Source: JAIBCM01 sp041395165
GTDB lineage: Bacteria; Verrucomicrobiota; Verrucomicrobiia; JADLBR01; JAIBCM01
Assembly: GCA_041395165.1 (NCBI GenBank)
Contig: JAWLBA010000003.1
Span: 1-64,000 of the forward strand
Length of the DNA: 64,000 nt
Reading direction: 5' to 3'
The position numbers were made by a program, and so were the translations under genes. Positions 55,997 to 64,000 of the stretch are shown here, piece after piece; positions within the stretch are counted from its first letter, which is position 1, and each line of letters begins with the position of its first letter. Below the pieces are notes generated by a model. It did not search any database. It was not told the origin of the DNA and saw nothing but the letters and a program-made list of their open reading frames with translations.

Positions 55997-56761
55997 TTAA
56001 AGGCAACTGTTTTTCACAATCGCTGAAAAACTGCCTGCTTCCAAACTCGCCCCTCCTACCAAAGCGCCGTCCACATCGGATTGATTTAAAAGCTCTTTAG
56101 CATTTTCCGGCTTCACACTGCCACCATATTGAATGCGAATCTGATCGGCCACTTTAGCGCTAAACTGCTTGGCAATCTGATCCCGAATCCAACTATGCAC
56201 CTCTTGAGCTTGCGCAGGCGTGGCATTCTTCCCTGTGCCAATAGCCCAAACCGGTTCATAAGCAACGATGATGTGCCTCATTGCTTCATCCGAAAGATCG
56301 CAAAACGCTTTTTGAATTTGGTTTCGCACTAAAGTTTCGGCGCCATTGGCTTCACGAACCGCTAATTTTTCTCCCACACAAACAATGGGTTTCAAATTCG
56401 CAGCAAGAGCAGTTTTAATTTTATGATTTACCACTTCATCAGTTTCCAAGAAATATTCGCGCCGTTCACTATGGCCAATGATTACGTAAGAGCATCCCAC
56501 ATCTCGCAACATTTCGGCTGAAATTTCACCAGTGTAAGCACCTTGTTTTTCGTAAAAAAGATTTTGTGCCCCTAGCGAAAGATGAGAGTGTTCTTCAATC
56601 AAATTCCTCACACTCGCTAAACTGGTAAAAGGCGGGCAAATGACTAAATCCGCTCGATCAAAATCGCCGATTTGCTTGAGAAGATTTTGGGTTAAAACCA
56701 CACCTTCAGAAGGCGTTTTGTTCATTTTCCAGTTGGCAGCAATAATTTTTTTACGAAGCAT
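55997..56761 (-). CDS. tpiA: Triosephosphate isomerase
   Basis: Interconverts DHAP and glyceraldehyde 3-phosphate. 254 residues, TIM barrel. AANWKMNKTPSEG (catalytic Asn-Lys) at the start, IIGHSERREYF (catalytic His, ~95), the signature VAYEPVWAIGTGKNATP (catalytic Glu, ~168) and the phosphate-binding IQYGGSVKPENAKEL and GALVGGASL are complete. Lies 3 nt after pgk. Confidence 0.97.
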   Translation of the reverse strand: MLRKKIIAANWKMNKTPSEGVVLTQNLLKQIGDFDRADLVICPPFTSLASVRNLIEEHSHLSLGAQNLFYEKQGAYTGEISAEMLRDVGCSYVIIGHSERREYFLETDEVVNHKIKTALAANLKPIVCVGEKLAVREANGAETLVRNQIQKAFCDLSDEAMRHIIVAYEPVWAIGTGKNATPAQAQEVHSWIRDQIAKQFSAKVADQIRIQYGGSVKPENAKELLNQSDVDGALVGGASLEAGSFSAIVKNSCL

Positions 56762-56764
56762 AAA

Positions 56765-57994
56765 TTATTTCTCATTTAACGCAGCAACTCCAGGCAAGAC
56801 TTTGCCTTCGAGCAATTCAAGAGACGCACCGCCCCCGGTTGAAATAAAGGTAATTTTATCTTCTATGCCGGCTTGTTTAATAGCTTTAATGGAATCCCCA
56901 CCTCCCACAATGCTTGTGGCTTGATTATTTTTAGCAACCGCCTGAGCAATCGCAAATGTGCCCTGAGCACAAGCTGAAATCTCGAAAACGCCCATCGGAC
57001 CATTCCATAAAATCGTTTTAGCTTTAGCAATTTCCTGTTGATAGCGTTGAATGGTCTTCGGACCAATGTCGACCCCTTGCCACGAATCAGGAATTGCTTC
57101 ACCCGGTTGGGTAAAACGGCTTTGACCGATTGTTTTTTGGGGGAAATCGAACTGATCAACAATCAAATTATCCTCAGGCAATAAAAATGAAATTTGTTTT
57201 TGTTTTGCTTTTTCAATAGCAGACAAAGCCACTTCTTTTTTATCCGGTTCGCATAAGGAGTCTCCAATGCTTTTACCTAAAGCGTATTGAAACGTATAAG
57301 CCATTCCTCCACCAATCAAAATGGTGTCGGCCTTTTCAATGAGTCGATCTATTACATTAATTTTATCAGACACTTTCGCGCCGCCTAAAATCACCACAAA
57401 CGGTTTTGCCGGCTCTTCCACTGCCTCGCTAAGAAATTGGAGTTCTTTTTGCATGAGAAAACCACTGACTGCTTTTTTTGAAAAACGGGCAATGGCTTCG
57501 GTGGAAGCATGCGCGCGATGCGCCGAGCCAAAAGCGTCATTAACATAAGTATCACCCAACGCGGCAAGTTTTTTACCAAGTTATAGATCATTTTTTTCTT
57601 CACCCGGATAAAAGCGAATATTTTCGAGAAGAAAAATTTGACCGGGCTTGGCATGAGCAAGAATCGATTGCACCTCTTCATAATCTTGCGGTTTCATTAA
57701 ATCATGATGGAGAAACGCCACCGGATGATTAAGAAGTTCATTAAGTCGAACACCAATCGGGCGAAGGCTTTGATGAGCATCTATTTTCCCTTTCGGGCGC
57801 CCCAAATGACTCATTAAAACAATAATAGCGTTTTGTTTAAGCAAATGAATCAACGTAGGTAAAGCAGCTCGAATTCGAGTGTCATCAGTGATCGTGGGAT
57901 GACTTTGTTTATTTTCTAGCGGTACATTGAAGTCGACACGAACCATTACCCGCTGATTTTCGCAAGAAATGTCTTGAAGTGAAAGTTTAGCCAT
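56765..57994 (-). pseudogene. pgk: Phosphoglycerate kinase with an in-frame stop
   Basis: ATP-forming step of glycolysis. From ATG 57994: MAKLSLQDI, the signature RVMVRVDFNVPLENK, VLMSHLGRPKG and LLENIRFYPGEEKNDL, then an in-frame TAA (57581-57583), then LGKKLAALGDTYVNDAFGSAHRAHAS in the same frame and the rest, with LGGAKVSDKINVI, LIGGGMAYTF and STGGGASLELLEGKVLPGV. The reconstructed length (about 409 residues) is normal. A one-base error or change explains the stop; an essential glycolytic gene is unlikely to be dead while tpiA and secG next to it are intact. Confidence 0.9.
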
Positions 57995-58043
57995 ATCTCT
58001 CAGTATAGAAAGATATGGCTCGCTGTCGCGCAAAAATAATCAA

Positions 58044-59206
58044 TTATTGTACTTGGGAAGTGAACACATTGGTAAAGAAAACGCTACCAACATTGGTTCC
58101 TTGCAACGCATCAACTTTAACAATTAAGGTTACCGAAGCGGTATCAGCAGCAATGCCTTGTCCGGGTTTATTGGCTTTACCTTTATGTTTAGCAAGCGCC
58201 CTCACACCCTTTTTAGCAAGTTTACCTTTGGTAATGAGCTTAAATCGTCCTGCTGCAACAAGATTAGTCGGAGTATTAGTTATTCCTGTAGCGAAAGCGG
58301 CGTAAGACACTTGAGTTGGTGTCTCACTGTAGCAAGCACATGAGTTTTAAAAGAAAAACCGCTAGTTCCTTTAAAACGAAGTGTTTTATCAAATTTAGGT
58401 TTTTTTAGAGAAAGTTGAATATCAGAGAATGAAACAGGGGCATTATTGGTAGGGTTAGGGTTAACATTGAATCCATTTGTAGAGAAATCAATTGAAAAAT
58501 CGTCAATAGCCAAACCTTGACCATTGTTTAGATTATCAGATTGAGCCCAACGAATCCAAAATTCTCCATTGGCCGGTATAACAATAGGATTAGGGAATAC
58601 CGCACTATTCACAGAAAATAGTTTTCGATTAGGCAAAGCATTGCCATCCAACGCAAGAGTTACACCCGTTCTAGGGCTAACAAAATCAAACAAAGACAAA
58701 GCAGTCCAACCTGTATTATTGGCTAAAAAATCGCTACCACCAATCCGGTAAAAAAATCTTAAAGTCTGTGGCATAGCATTGTTTTGAGTCCACTGTTCAC
58801 CTCTATAAGAAATAGTAATATTACTAACACTAAAAGCGGTAGAATTATGAAAGCGTGCCCCATAAAACCAATCCAAATGTTGAGGACCAAGCATTCCGTT
58901 GACGCCACCCAAAGCTCGATCAAGCGACCCATTGGAGCCATAATTTTTTGGAACCACTAAAGGATTGCTTCCATCATCGGCTACTAAGCCGAAGATATCT
59001 GAAGAACCCATACCATCTGTGGCATAAACATAATACCAACCCGGAAAAGGGGTCATGTTATTCGACCATGGAGAATTGTTTATTCCAAAGACATCAAAGT
59101 TTTGACTATAAGTAAAAGGCACATTGGAAATATCAATTTGCCCTCGTAAAGAAAATTGAAAAACAAAACCTAATAAACCATATAAAGCTAATTTAGAATA
59201 TTTCAT
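58044..59206 (-). pseudogene. Exported protein with Lys-rich C-terminal domain, copy A, one frameshift
   Basis: From ATG 59206: a signal peptide (MKYSKLALYGLLGFVFQFSL, cleavage near RGQ), then a beta-rich domain resembling N-terminal regions of verrucomicrobial secreted proteins (PWSNN...FPGWYYVYA, GSLDRALGGVNG, GLAIDDFSIDF, residues ~25-240). The final ~130 residues match copy B: LKKPKFDKTLRFKG, then a frameshift near 58320, then SYAAFATG, KLAKKGVRALAKHKGKANK and VTLIVKVDALQGTN. Total about 387 residues. The function is unknown. The C-terminal domain is much better conserved between the two copies than the N-terminal part. Confidence 0.65.
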
Positions 59207-59258
59207 CGAACCAAGTTAGGATTCGAGATTTTTTTTTCAATGTAAAAATGAAAAAATC

Positions 59259-60407
59259 TTATTTTACTTTTGAACTGAAAACATTCGTAAAGAAAGCGCT
59301 ACCCGCATTAGTTCCCTGAATCCCATCTACTTTCACAATAAGCGTTACGGAAGGAGTGCCGGAAACAATACCTTGACCAGGTTTATTAACTTGGCCTTTA
59401 TGCTTGAAAAGAGCCATAACCCCTTTTTTAGCCAACTTCTTCTTAATCTTAGTCTTAAATATACCAGCCTCCAAAAAAGCCAGATTGGTCGGAACATTAG
59501 TAGAAGTAGCAAAAGCAGCATAAGAAGCTTTGGTCACAACACTCGTAGTGGCAAAGATCTGGCCTTTGATGGGAAAACCATTAACACCTTTAAAACGTAA
59601 TGTTTTATTAGCCTTTGGTTTTTTCAGGTTAAGGTTAACATCTAATAACGACAAAACACTATTAATACCGTTATTATTAGTTGGACCCGGATTAATTATA
59701 TTAGAAATACCACTAAAAGATACTGCCACATCATCAATCGCTAACCCGTGACCAAACTGAACAGGACTAGGGAAAAACCAGCGCAACCAAAACTCTTCAC
59801 CAGGGACAATTGAAATACCGGCTAGTGAATTTGAAATGAAAGTTTGATTGGTCGGATTATTACCATTTAAAATAGCTGAAAAAGAATTGGTTTGTGGACT
59901 GGTAAAATCAACAGTGGGTTGAGCTGTCCAATCGAGATTATTAGTATCTGCCAAGAAATTCGTTCCTCCTTTTCGAAAAAAGAGTTGCAGTTTTTGAACA
60001 CCAGCCATTTCTCCCCTTCGCCACTGCTTCCCTACATAACTCAAATTAATTTGCTTAATAATTAAATCGCTAGCATTAGTAAAACGTAACCCCATGAAAG
60101 CGCTTTGACTAGGCGCTGACAGGGCGCCCAAAGAACGATTGGCATCAGCATTGATGCCGAAATTATAAATATTTGGAATACTGATCGATCCGTCATTGAC
60201 TAAAAGAGCATTAATATTATTGGTCTCTTGAATTAAATACCATCCTGGAACAGAAAAATTATTCACCCAAGGCGTATTAGCTGGTGTTAACACAGTAAAA
60301 TTTTCATTGTAAACTTGTACAACATCCGTAATTACGATTTGCGCCTGGCTCAAACGGGAATCAACAAAACCTAATAATAAAATAAAAAACAGAAATTTCC
60401 TTTTCAT
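59259..60407 (-). CDS. Exported protein with Lys-rich C-terminal domain, copy B, intact
   Basis: 382 residues from ATG 60407 (GAGG 9 nt upstream); the frame is open to 60512 but the ATG at 60407 gives the signal peptide (MKRKFLFFILLLGFVDSRL, cleavage near SQAQ). The middle domain has PWVNNFSVPGWYLIQE, NRSLGALSAPSQSAFMGLRF, FWLRWFFPSP and GLAIDDVAVSFSG. The C-terminal ~130 residues (LNLKKPKANKTLRFKGVNGF to FFTNVFSSKVK) are shared with copy A and are rich in lysine. The signal peptide end and SQAQ motif resemble the P-domain trio at 2.9-7.0 kb. It may be a secreted or surface protein; the function is unknown. Confidence 0.75.
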   Translation of the reverse strand: MKRKFLFFILLLGFVDSRLSQAQIVITDVVQVYNENFTVLTPANTPWVNNFSVPGWYLIQETNNINALLVNDGSISIPNIYNFGINADANRSLGALSAPSQSAFMGLRFTNASDLIIKQINLSYVGKQWRRGEMAGVQKLQLFFRKGGTNFLADTNNLDWTAQPTVDFTSPQTNSFSAILNGNNPTNQTFISNSLAGISIVPGEEFWLRWFFPSPVQFGHGLAIDDVAVSFSGISNIINPGPTNNNGINSVLSLLDVNLNLKKPKANKTLRFKGVNGFPIKGQIFATTSVVTKASYAAFATSTNVPTNLAFLEAGIFKTKIKKKLAKKGVMALFKHKGQVNKPGQGIVSGTPSVTLIVKVDGIQGTNAGSAFFTNVFSSKVK

Positions 60408-60577
60408 TCTCTTTAACCTCCTAATTCGATCACAATAACATTGCTCAGAATAAAAGGCAATAGATAGAGATAAAAAATTTCTCTCTAAATTCCCATTGCA
60501 TTTCATTTTCATTCTTTATATAGCGTTTAGAGATCTCACTGTTAGAAAAACTAATCGTGAGCTATCTATTTTAGCTA

Positions 60578-60660
60578 GCCCGAGTGGTGGAATGGCAGAC
60601 ACACAGGACTTAAAATCCTGTGCTCGCAAGGGCGTGCGGGTTCGAGTCCCGCCTCGGGCA
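60578..60660 (+). tRNA. tRNA-Leu (anticodon UAA)
   Basis: Class II tRNA of 83 nt: acceptor GCCCGAG/CTCGGGC, anticodon stem CAGGA/TCCTG around CTTAAAA (anticodon TAA), long variable arm TGCTCGCAAGGGCGT and T-arm GCGGGTTCGAGTCCCGC. CCA is not encoded. Confidence 0.96.
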
Positions 60661-60764
60661 TTTTGCTAGTTAATTTTTAATCAGCCCATGTATTTTAGGA
60701 AATTTGCTTGTCGAAATAGGGATTTTTTTTCATCATCCTTAAAAATTTTGAAAGAATAAAAATT

Positions 60765-60917
60765 ATGTCACAACATCGTAGTTTAAAGAGTCAAGGCGCT
60801 ATGGCCGCCAAAAAAAGTGTTCTCAAACGATTTGAGCGGGTTGAATTATTAAAAAAGCGTGGCCAATGGAAATCTGGCGATCGCGTGACAGGTTTACGCA
60901 AGACTAAACCAGAATAA
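60765..60917 (+). CDS. Small basic protein (Verrucomicrobia/Chlamydiae family)
   Basis: A 50-residue, very basic protein (starts MSQHRSLKSQGAMAAKKSVL, ends VTGLRKTKPE). Length, the SLKxxG start, the VLKRFERVELLKKRGQW core and the TKPE ending match my recollection of the small basic protein family described for Verrucomicrobia and Chlamydiae (TIGR04137). Its function is unknown; a ribosome or RNA link is plausible from the charge. It lies between tRNA-Leu and a pseudouridine synthase gene, near rpsU, which agrees with a translation-related setting. This gene is the best taxonomic marker in the window. Confidence 0.75.
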   Translation: MSQHRSLKSQGAMAAKKSVLKRFERVELLKKRGQWKSGDRVTGLRKTKPE

Positions 60918-60926
60918 ATAAAATTT

Positions 60927-61686
60927 ATGCCGCAAGGAACATATCTGCGGCTCAATCAATTTCTAGCCTCAGCAGGTTTGGGTTCGCGCCGTTCTTGCGA
61001 GCGATTGATTCGCGATGGCTTGGTTTGGGTCAACGGCAAAAAAATCACTTCTTTAGCAACACGAGTTAAGTCCCAGGATCAAGTCACTTGCAACGGAAAA
61101 GAAGTTCACCTTAAGCAAGAAAAAATAGTGATCGCTTTCAATAAGCCGCGTGGATTCGTCTGCTCCAAAAAATCGGAAGGCTCTTTTCGTTCTATTTACG
61201 ATCTATTACCCACAGAATTTCAATCGTTATTTTACGTTGGGCGATTGGACGCTGAGAGTGAAGGGCTGTTGTTGCTAACTGATGATGGTTATTTAGCTCA
61301 GCAATTTTCGCATCCACGCTATCATGTGAGTAAAATTTATCGGGTCACGTTGACAGCTTTTTTGATTTTCAAAAGAGCACTCGTCTGTTGAAAGGGAAGT
61401 TGGGTGGAGGGAAAACGTGCTAAGTTCGATGCGATTCATGCTTTGATCGAAAGACCGTAAAAGTAATTTTAAGCCAGGGGATTAAACGTCAGATTCGCCA
61501 ACAATTTTTTCAGTTGGGATACGAAGTAAAAAAATTGGTTCGGACACAAGTCGGGCCAATCTTTTTAGACCATTTACCGGCCGGAAATGGCGAAAATTGA
61601 GTTTAGAAGAGCTAAAAAAATTGAAAAAAATCGTTTATTTAAACATCATAATTTACCTTAAGTTACTCAAAATAAGTAAAATATAA
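60927..61686 (+). pseudogene. RsuA/RluB-type pseudouridine synthase, several frameshifts
   Basis: The N-terminal frame (60927-61391) encodes an S4 RNA-binding domain (LRLNQFLASAGLGSRRSCER, GLVWVNGKKI) and the start of the catalytic domain with the conserved NKPRGFVCS and the active-site YVGRLDAESEGLLLLTDDG. The rest is in changing frames: DFQKSTRLLKGKLGGG, RAKFDAIHALIERP, KVILSQGIKRQIRQQF (the family's GxxRQIRRM-like motif), VKKLVRTQVGPIFLDHLPAG, then RKLSLEELKKLKK up to a TAA at 61684. Breaks lie near 61360 (T run), 61410, 61455 and 61590. Modifies rRNA; which site cannot be told. Confidence 0.8.
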
Positions 61687-61792
61687 ATTTTTAAGGCTTT
61701 GTTTGACAGAACCACCCATTATAGCTGATGATTATAGGATATTAATTCGTCTAAATGAAAAATGAGAATAGAGAGAGTCGAGGTGAACACGA

Positions 61793-61955
61793 GTGAGTGA
61801 AGTTCGTTTAAAAAAGGTGAATCTGTAGAAAAAGCGTTACGCCGATTGAAAAGAAAACTCGATCGCGAAGGAACGCTTCGTGAAGCACGTTTGCGCAAAA
61901 ACTATGAGAAACCCAGTGAAAGAAAGCGTCGCAAATTAAAAACGCCGCGCATTAA
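61793..61955 (+). pseudogene. rpsU: Ribosomal protein bS21, one base missing in an A run
   Basis: From GTG 61793, preceded by GAGGTG: MSEVRLKK, then a break at the A run 61810-61815 (six A; seven restore the frame), then GESVEKALRRLKRKLDREGT, LREARLRKNYEKPSERKRRK. This is bS21 from start to end; the Tyr-Glu-Lys-Pro segment is the family hallmark. The end is uncertain: the long frame continues to 62058 through the terminator, while a neighbouring frame ends KNAAH with TAA at 61953-61955, which fits the terminator position better. A base missing from a homopolymer in a ribosomal gene is a strong sign of sequence error. Confidence 0.82.
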
Positions 61956-61995
61956 TTATTGGGGAAACTTCTCTTATAATTCAGTGATAAAATTT

Positions 61996-62031
61996 AAAAA
62001 CCCGGTCATTTACTATCGACCGGGTTTTTTA
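61996..62031 (+). terminator. Rho-independent terminator after rpsU
   Basis: The inverted repeat AAAAACCCGGTC / GACCGGGTTTTTT with a 10-nt loop and T tract. It ends the transcript of rpsU and possibly of the upstream genes. Confidence 0.9.
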
Positions 62032-62055
62032 TTATATAACAATCAATCAAGTTAT

Positions 62056-62973
62056 TGAATTTTAATGTGATCGCTTTTCAACTAGTTGGAATGCTCATCG
62101 ACATGACAAAGGCGGCTCCATGCTTCGAGAAATCGAAACCTTGGGATTCCAATGGGCAGAACTTTCGGACACGGCATTCGCGCAGAACTCATGCCAGGCA
62201 TTTTAAAGTATCTCAACAAAAGCGCCTTGCGAATCAGCAGCGTTCATAATTACTGTCCCCTACCGCCTGGCATGCAAAAAGATGCGCCCGATTTTTTAAC
62301 CTACACTCCTACTCCATCAAGCCGATCGCAAACGCGCCGTATAAAAAACTAAGGAAAGCATCGATTTCGCCGAACAAGTTGGAGCCAGTTATGTTATTCT
62401 CCATTTGGGTTCGCTGTTTTCTGGAAAAAGAAGAGCACGCACTCATCCAAGCTTTAGCTCAAGGAAAAAAGTCGCGCTGTAGATTGCAAATTGAAACTGG
62501 TGACGCTTCGGCAAAAGAAAGTGGTTCCCTTATGGGATCGAGTGCATGAATGTCTGAGTTCGATTATTCCTTACGCAAAAAACAAAAAAATAAAATTAGG
62601 CATCGAAAATCGTGCTTATTTTGGAGAACTGCCTTTTGAGGAAGAATTCACAACACTATGGAATCGTTACCCTTCCGACACATTAGTTTATTGGCATGAT
62701 TTTGGCCATGCTCAACTTAAACAAGAAAGAAGCTGGCTCAATCATTGGGAAACCTTTTCTCAACAAAAAAATCATCTTGGCGGCTGCCACATTCATGATG
62801 CTCGATTTCCATCACAAGATCACCAAGCTTTAGGCAAAGGCAATATAGAGTGGCCACTTTTTTTATCTCAACTTGCCACAACCATCCCGTGGGTTCTAGA
62901 GTTTCATCCTAAAACCTCGGAGGATCATATTCAAAAAAGTTTGAACATATTAAAAAATTTCCAAATACAATGA
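62056..62973 (+). pseudogene. Xylose-isomerase-like TIM-barrel protein, N-terminal half frameshifted
   Basis: The C-terminal frame (62491-62973) is clear: MKLVTLRQKKVVPLWDRVHE, IKLGIENRAYFGELPFEEEF, YWHDFGHAQLKQE, GCHIHDARFPSQDHQALGKG and IPWVLEFHPKTS. This pattern of acidic and His residues on successive strands is that of sugar phosphate isomerase/epimerase (AP-endonuclease-2-like) proteins. The N-terminal half is split over frames: GSMLREIETLGFQWAELS, HGIRAELMPGILKYLNKSAL, DFAEQVGASYVILHLGSLFSG. At least three shifts are needed and the start codon is not certain. The next gene overlaps its stop (ATGA). The substrate is unknown. Confidence 0.68.
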
Positions 62974-63965
62974 AGCGGGGATTCATGATCGCTTTGAAAG
63001 CCGGGTTCTCCCTCGGATTATTGGCGTTACTACTATATCGTTTCCCCATTTCAGCAGAGCGTTGGCATATCGAATGGAAAAATTTGCAATGGCATTGGTT
63101 TTGGTTATCCCTGTTGGCTGCCACAATATCTATTATTATTGGCATAACGCGCTGGCATTTTCTGCTAAAAACACAAAAAATCTTTTTAGACTTTAAGCAC
63201 ACATTAGCCATCGGCTTCATTGGCCTCTTTTTCTCTATCTTTTCTATCGGCATTATTGGAGGCGATGCCGCACGCGTTTTTTACCTTTTTCAAATCGAAA
63301 AAATGAAAAAAACTCCCGCACTCTTTAGCATTTTCTTGGATCGCAGTTTAGGTTTTTTAGGATTATTCGCCCTCGCACTTTGCGCCTTACCCTTAAGCTG
63401 GCACTGGCTATCTCAAGAGCCGGAAACCAAAATTTTTGTTTTGTTTTTAGCGGCCTTTTTAACATTAGGCATTATAGGCTTGGTAAGCTTAGTCTTTTTC
63501 AGAAAAAAAAATTGGGGCCTATTTCACCTTATCAAACGTTGGGATTGGGGAGAAAAACTCCTTCAACAAACGGATCAAATCCTAGAAATTTGTTTCCGAG
63601 AAGGCAAAACCATTCTCACCGTTTGTTTCGGACTATCTCTTGGTGTCCATTTAAGTTTAATTTTTTGCGGCTACTTTTTAGCGCGCGCCTTCTCCTTGCC
63701 CATACCATTTTTACTCACAGCAGGAATGATGCCTCTGGTAAATGCCGTTATTACTTTACCTGTCACCATCTCAGGCCTGGGATTGCGCGAAACAGCTTTT
63801 TTGCTGCTCTTTCGAGGCGCTCATCTTGAGGAAACCAAAGCTTTTATTTTTTCTATAACCTACTGGATATTGGCAGTGATTCTCGCTTTGATCGGCGGTT
63901 TACTTTATATTTTTTATCGTTGTCCAAAACAACCGAGAGAGAATAAAGTACAGTCTCACAAATGA
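62970..63965 (+). CDS. Lysylphosphatidylglycerol-synthase-type/flippase-like membrane protein
   Basis: 331 residues with about eight membrane helices, of the LPG synthase transmembrane family (UPF0104/AglD group). Typical landmarks: the segment ITRWHFLLKTQKIFLDFKHT near residue 68, GLFFSIFSIGIIGGDAARVFYLF (~90-112), SIFLDRSLGFLGL (~128) and LPVTISGLGLRETAF (~270). These proteins lack the catalytic domain of MprF and are thought to move or modify lipid-linked substrates; the actual role is unknown. Overlaps the upstream gene's stop by 4 nt, and its own stop overlaps the next start. Confidence 0.85.
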   Translation: MKRGFMIALKAGFSLGLLALLLYRFPISAERWHIEWKNLQWHWFWLSLLAATISIIIGITRWHFLLKTQKIFLDFKHTLAIGFIGLFFSIFSIGIIGGDAARVFYLFQIEKMKKTPALFSIFLDRSLGFLGLFALALCALPLSWHWLSQEPETKIFVLFLAAFLTLGIIGLVSLVFFRKKNWGLFHLIKRWDWGEKLLQQTDQILEICFREGKTILTVCFGLSLGVHLSLIFCGYFLARAFSLPIPFLLTAGMMPLVNAVITLPVTISGLGLRETAFLLLFRGAHLEETKAFIFSITYWILAVILALIGGLLYIFYRCPKQPRENKVQSHK

Positions 63966-64000
63966 GAGACATTGCCGAAAAAATTCTACGCCTTTTACAA
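63962..64000 (+). CDS. Start of an unknown gene, cut by the right edge
   Basis: ATG at 63962 overlaps the stop of the membrane protein gene (ATGA), and 13 codons (MRDIAEKILRLLQ) are visible before the window ends. The overlap suggests a translationally coupled next gene in the operon. No product can be named from so short a piece. Confidence 0.5.
   Translation, partial: MRDIAEKILRLLQ

Noticed and set aside
48898..57583. Stop-codon reassignment as the cause of in-frame stops
   Set aside because: TAA, TAG and TGA all occur internally and all are also used as normal terminators of intact genes here; the genes with internal stops lie among genes with plain frameshifts.
59207..59250. Inverted repeat TCGAA...TTCGA followed by a T run between the two exported paralogues
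   Set aside because: The T run is on the plus strand, but both flanking genes are transcribed from the minus strand, so it would not terminate them; the stem is only 5-6 bp.

Overview
The window looks like a chromosomal segment of a moderately AT-rich Gram-negative bacterium of the PVC superphylum, most likely Verrucomicrobia. The main reasons are a 50-residue protein at 60765 matching the Verrucomicrobia/Chlamydiae small basic protein family, a strongly divergent FtsZ inside an otherwise classical division/cell-wall (dcw) cluster, a fused MurC-MurB, an lpxA gene (so an LPS-type outer membrane), and secreted proteins with proprotein-convertase P-domains and FG-GAP repeats. No phage, insertion sequence, CRISPR array or rRNA operon was seen.

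Layout. 1-2.8 kb: pyrG (cut by the left edge) and fumC on the minus strand. 2.9-7.0 kb: three tandem plus-strand paralogues for exported P-domain/FG-GAP proteins, each ended by a hairpin terminator; the third is intact and the first two carry frameshifts. 7.1-10.7 kb: tRNA-His, a minus-strand envelope operon (LysM/TPR lipoprotein, two tail-anchored coiled-coil proteins, an FmdB-type zinc ribbon, an exported protein) and tRNA-Ala. 10.8-15.8 kb: molybdate/molybdenum cofactor genes modA, moeA, moaC and a mog-type gene, with a phosphoribosyltransferase and an unknown helical protein among them. 15.8-24.7 kb: a P-loop-like protein with a degraded Walker A, then a probable gamma-glutamyl amine (or amino-alcohol) catabolic cluster: NCS2-type permease, class I amidotransferase, iron alcohol dehydrogenase, aldehyde dehydrogenase, PuuA-like glutamine synthetase and an APC permease. 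24.9-31.4 kb: phosphohexomutase, radC, lpxA, a broken helical gene, moeB-rhodanese and a rhomboid-like protein.

31.4-50.9 kb, all minus strand: mraZ-rsmH-ftsL-ftsI-murE-murF-mraY-murD-LysM protein-ftsW-murG-murCB-ddl-ftsQ-ftsA-ftsZ-fmt. Four TGG repeats at exact 10-nt spacing precede mraZ and look like MraZ boxes. 51.1-58.0 kb: polyprenyl diphosphate synthase, then minus-strand pgk-tpiA-secG-oppA-oppB-oppC. 58.0-60.4 kb: two tandem exported paralogues sharing a lysine-rich C-terminal domain. 60.6-64.0 kb: tRNA-Leu, the small basic protein, an RsuA/RluB-type pseudouridine synthase, rpsU, a TIM-barrel isomerase/epimerase-like gene and an LPG-synthase/flippase-type membrane protein.

A caution for every user: many genes, including essential ones (mraY, murE, murF, ftsI, rsmH, pgk, rpsU), contain frameshifts or in-frame stops. 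The density in essential genes and the association of some with A or T runs point mainly to sequence or assembly error rather than decay. For such genes the coordinates given span the whole reconstructed coding region. The most interesting biology is the FtsZ with altered signature and T7 loop, the possible gamma-glutamyl-ethanolamide-type pathway, and the two unknown helical proteins next to molybdenum cofactor genes.
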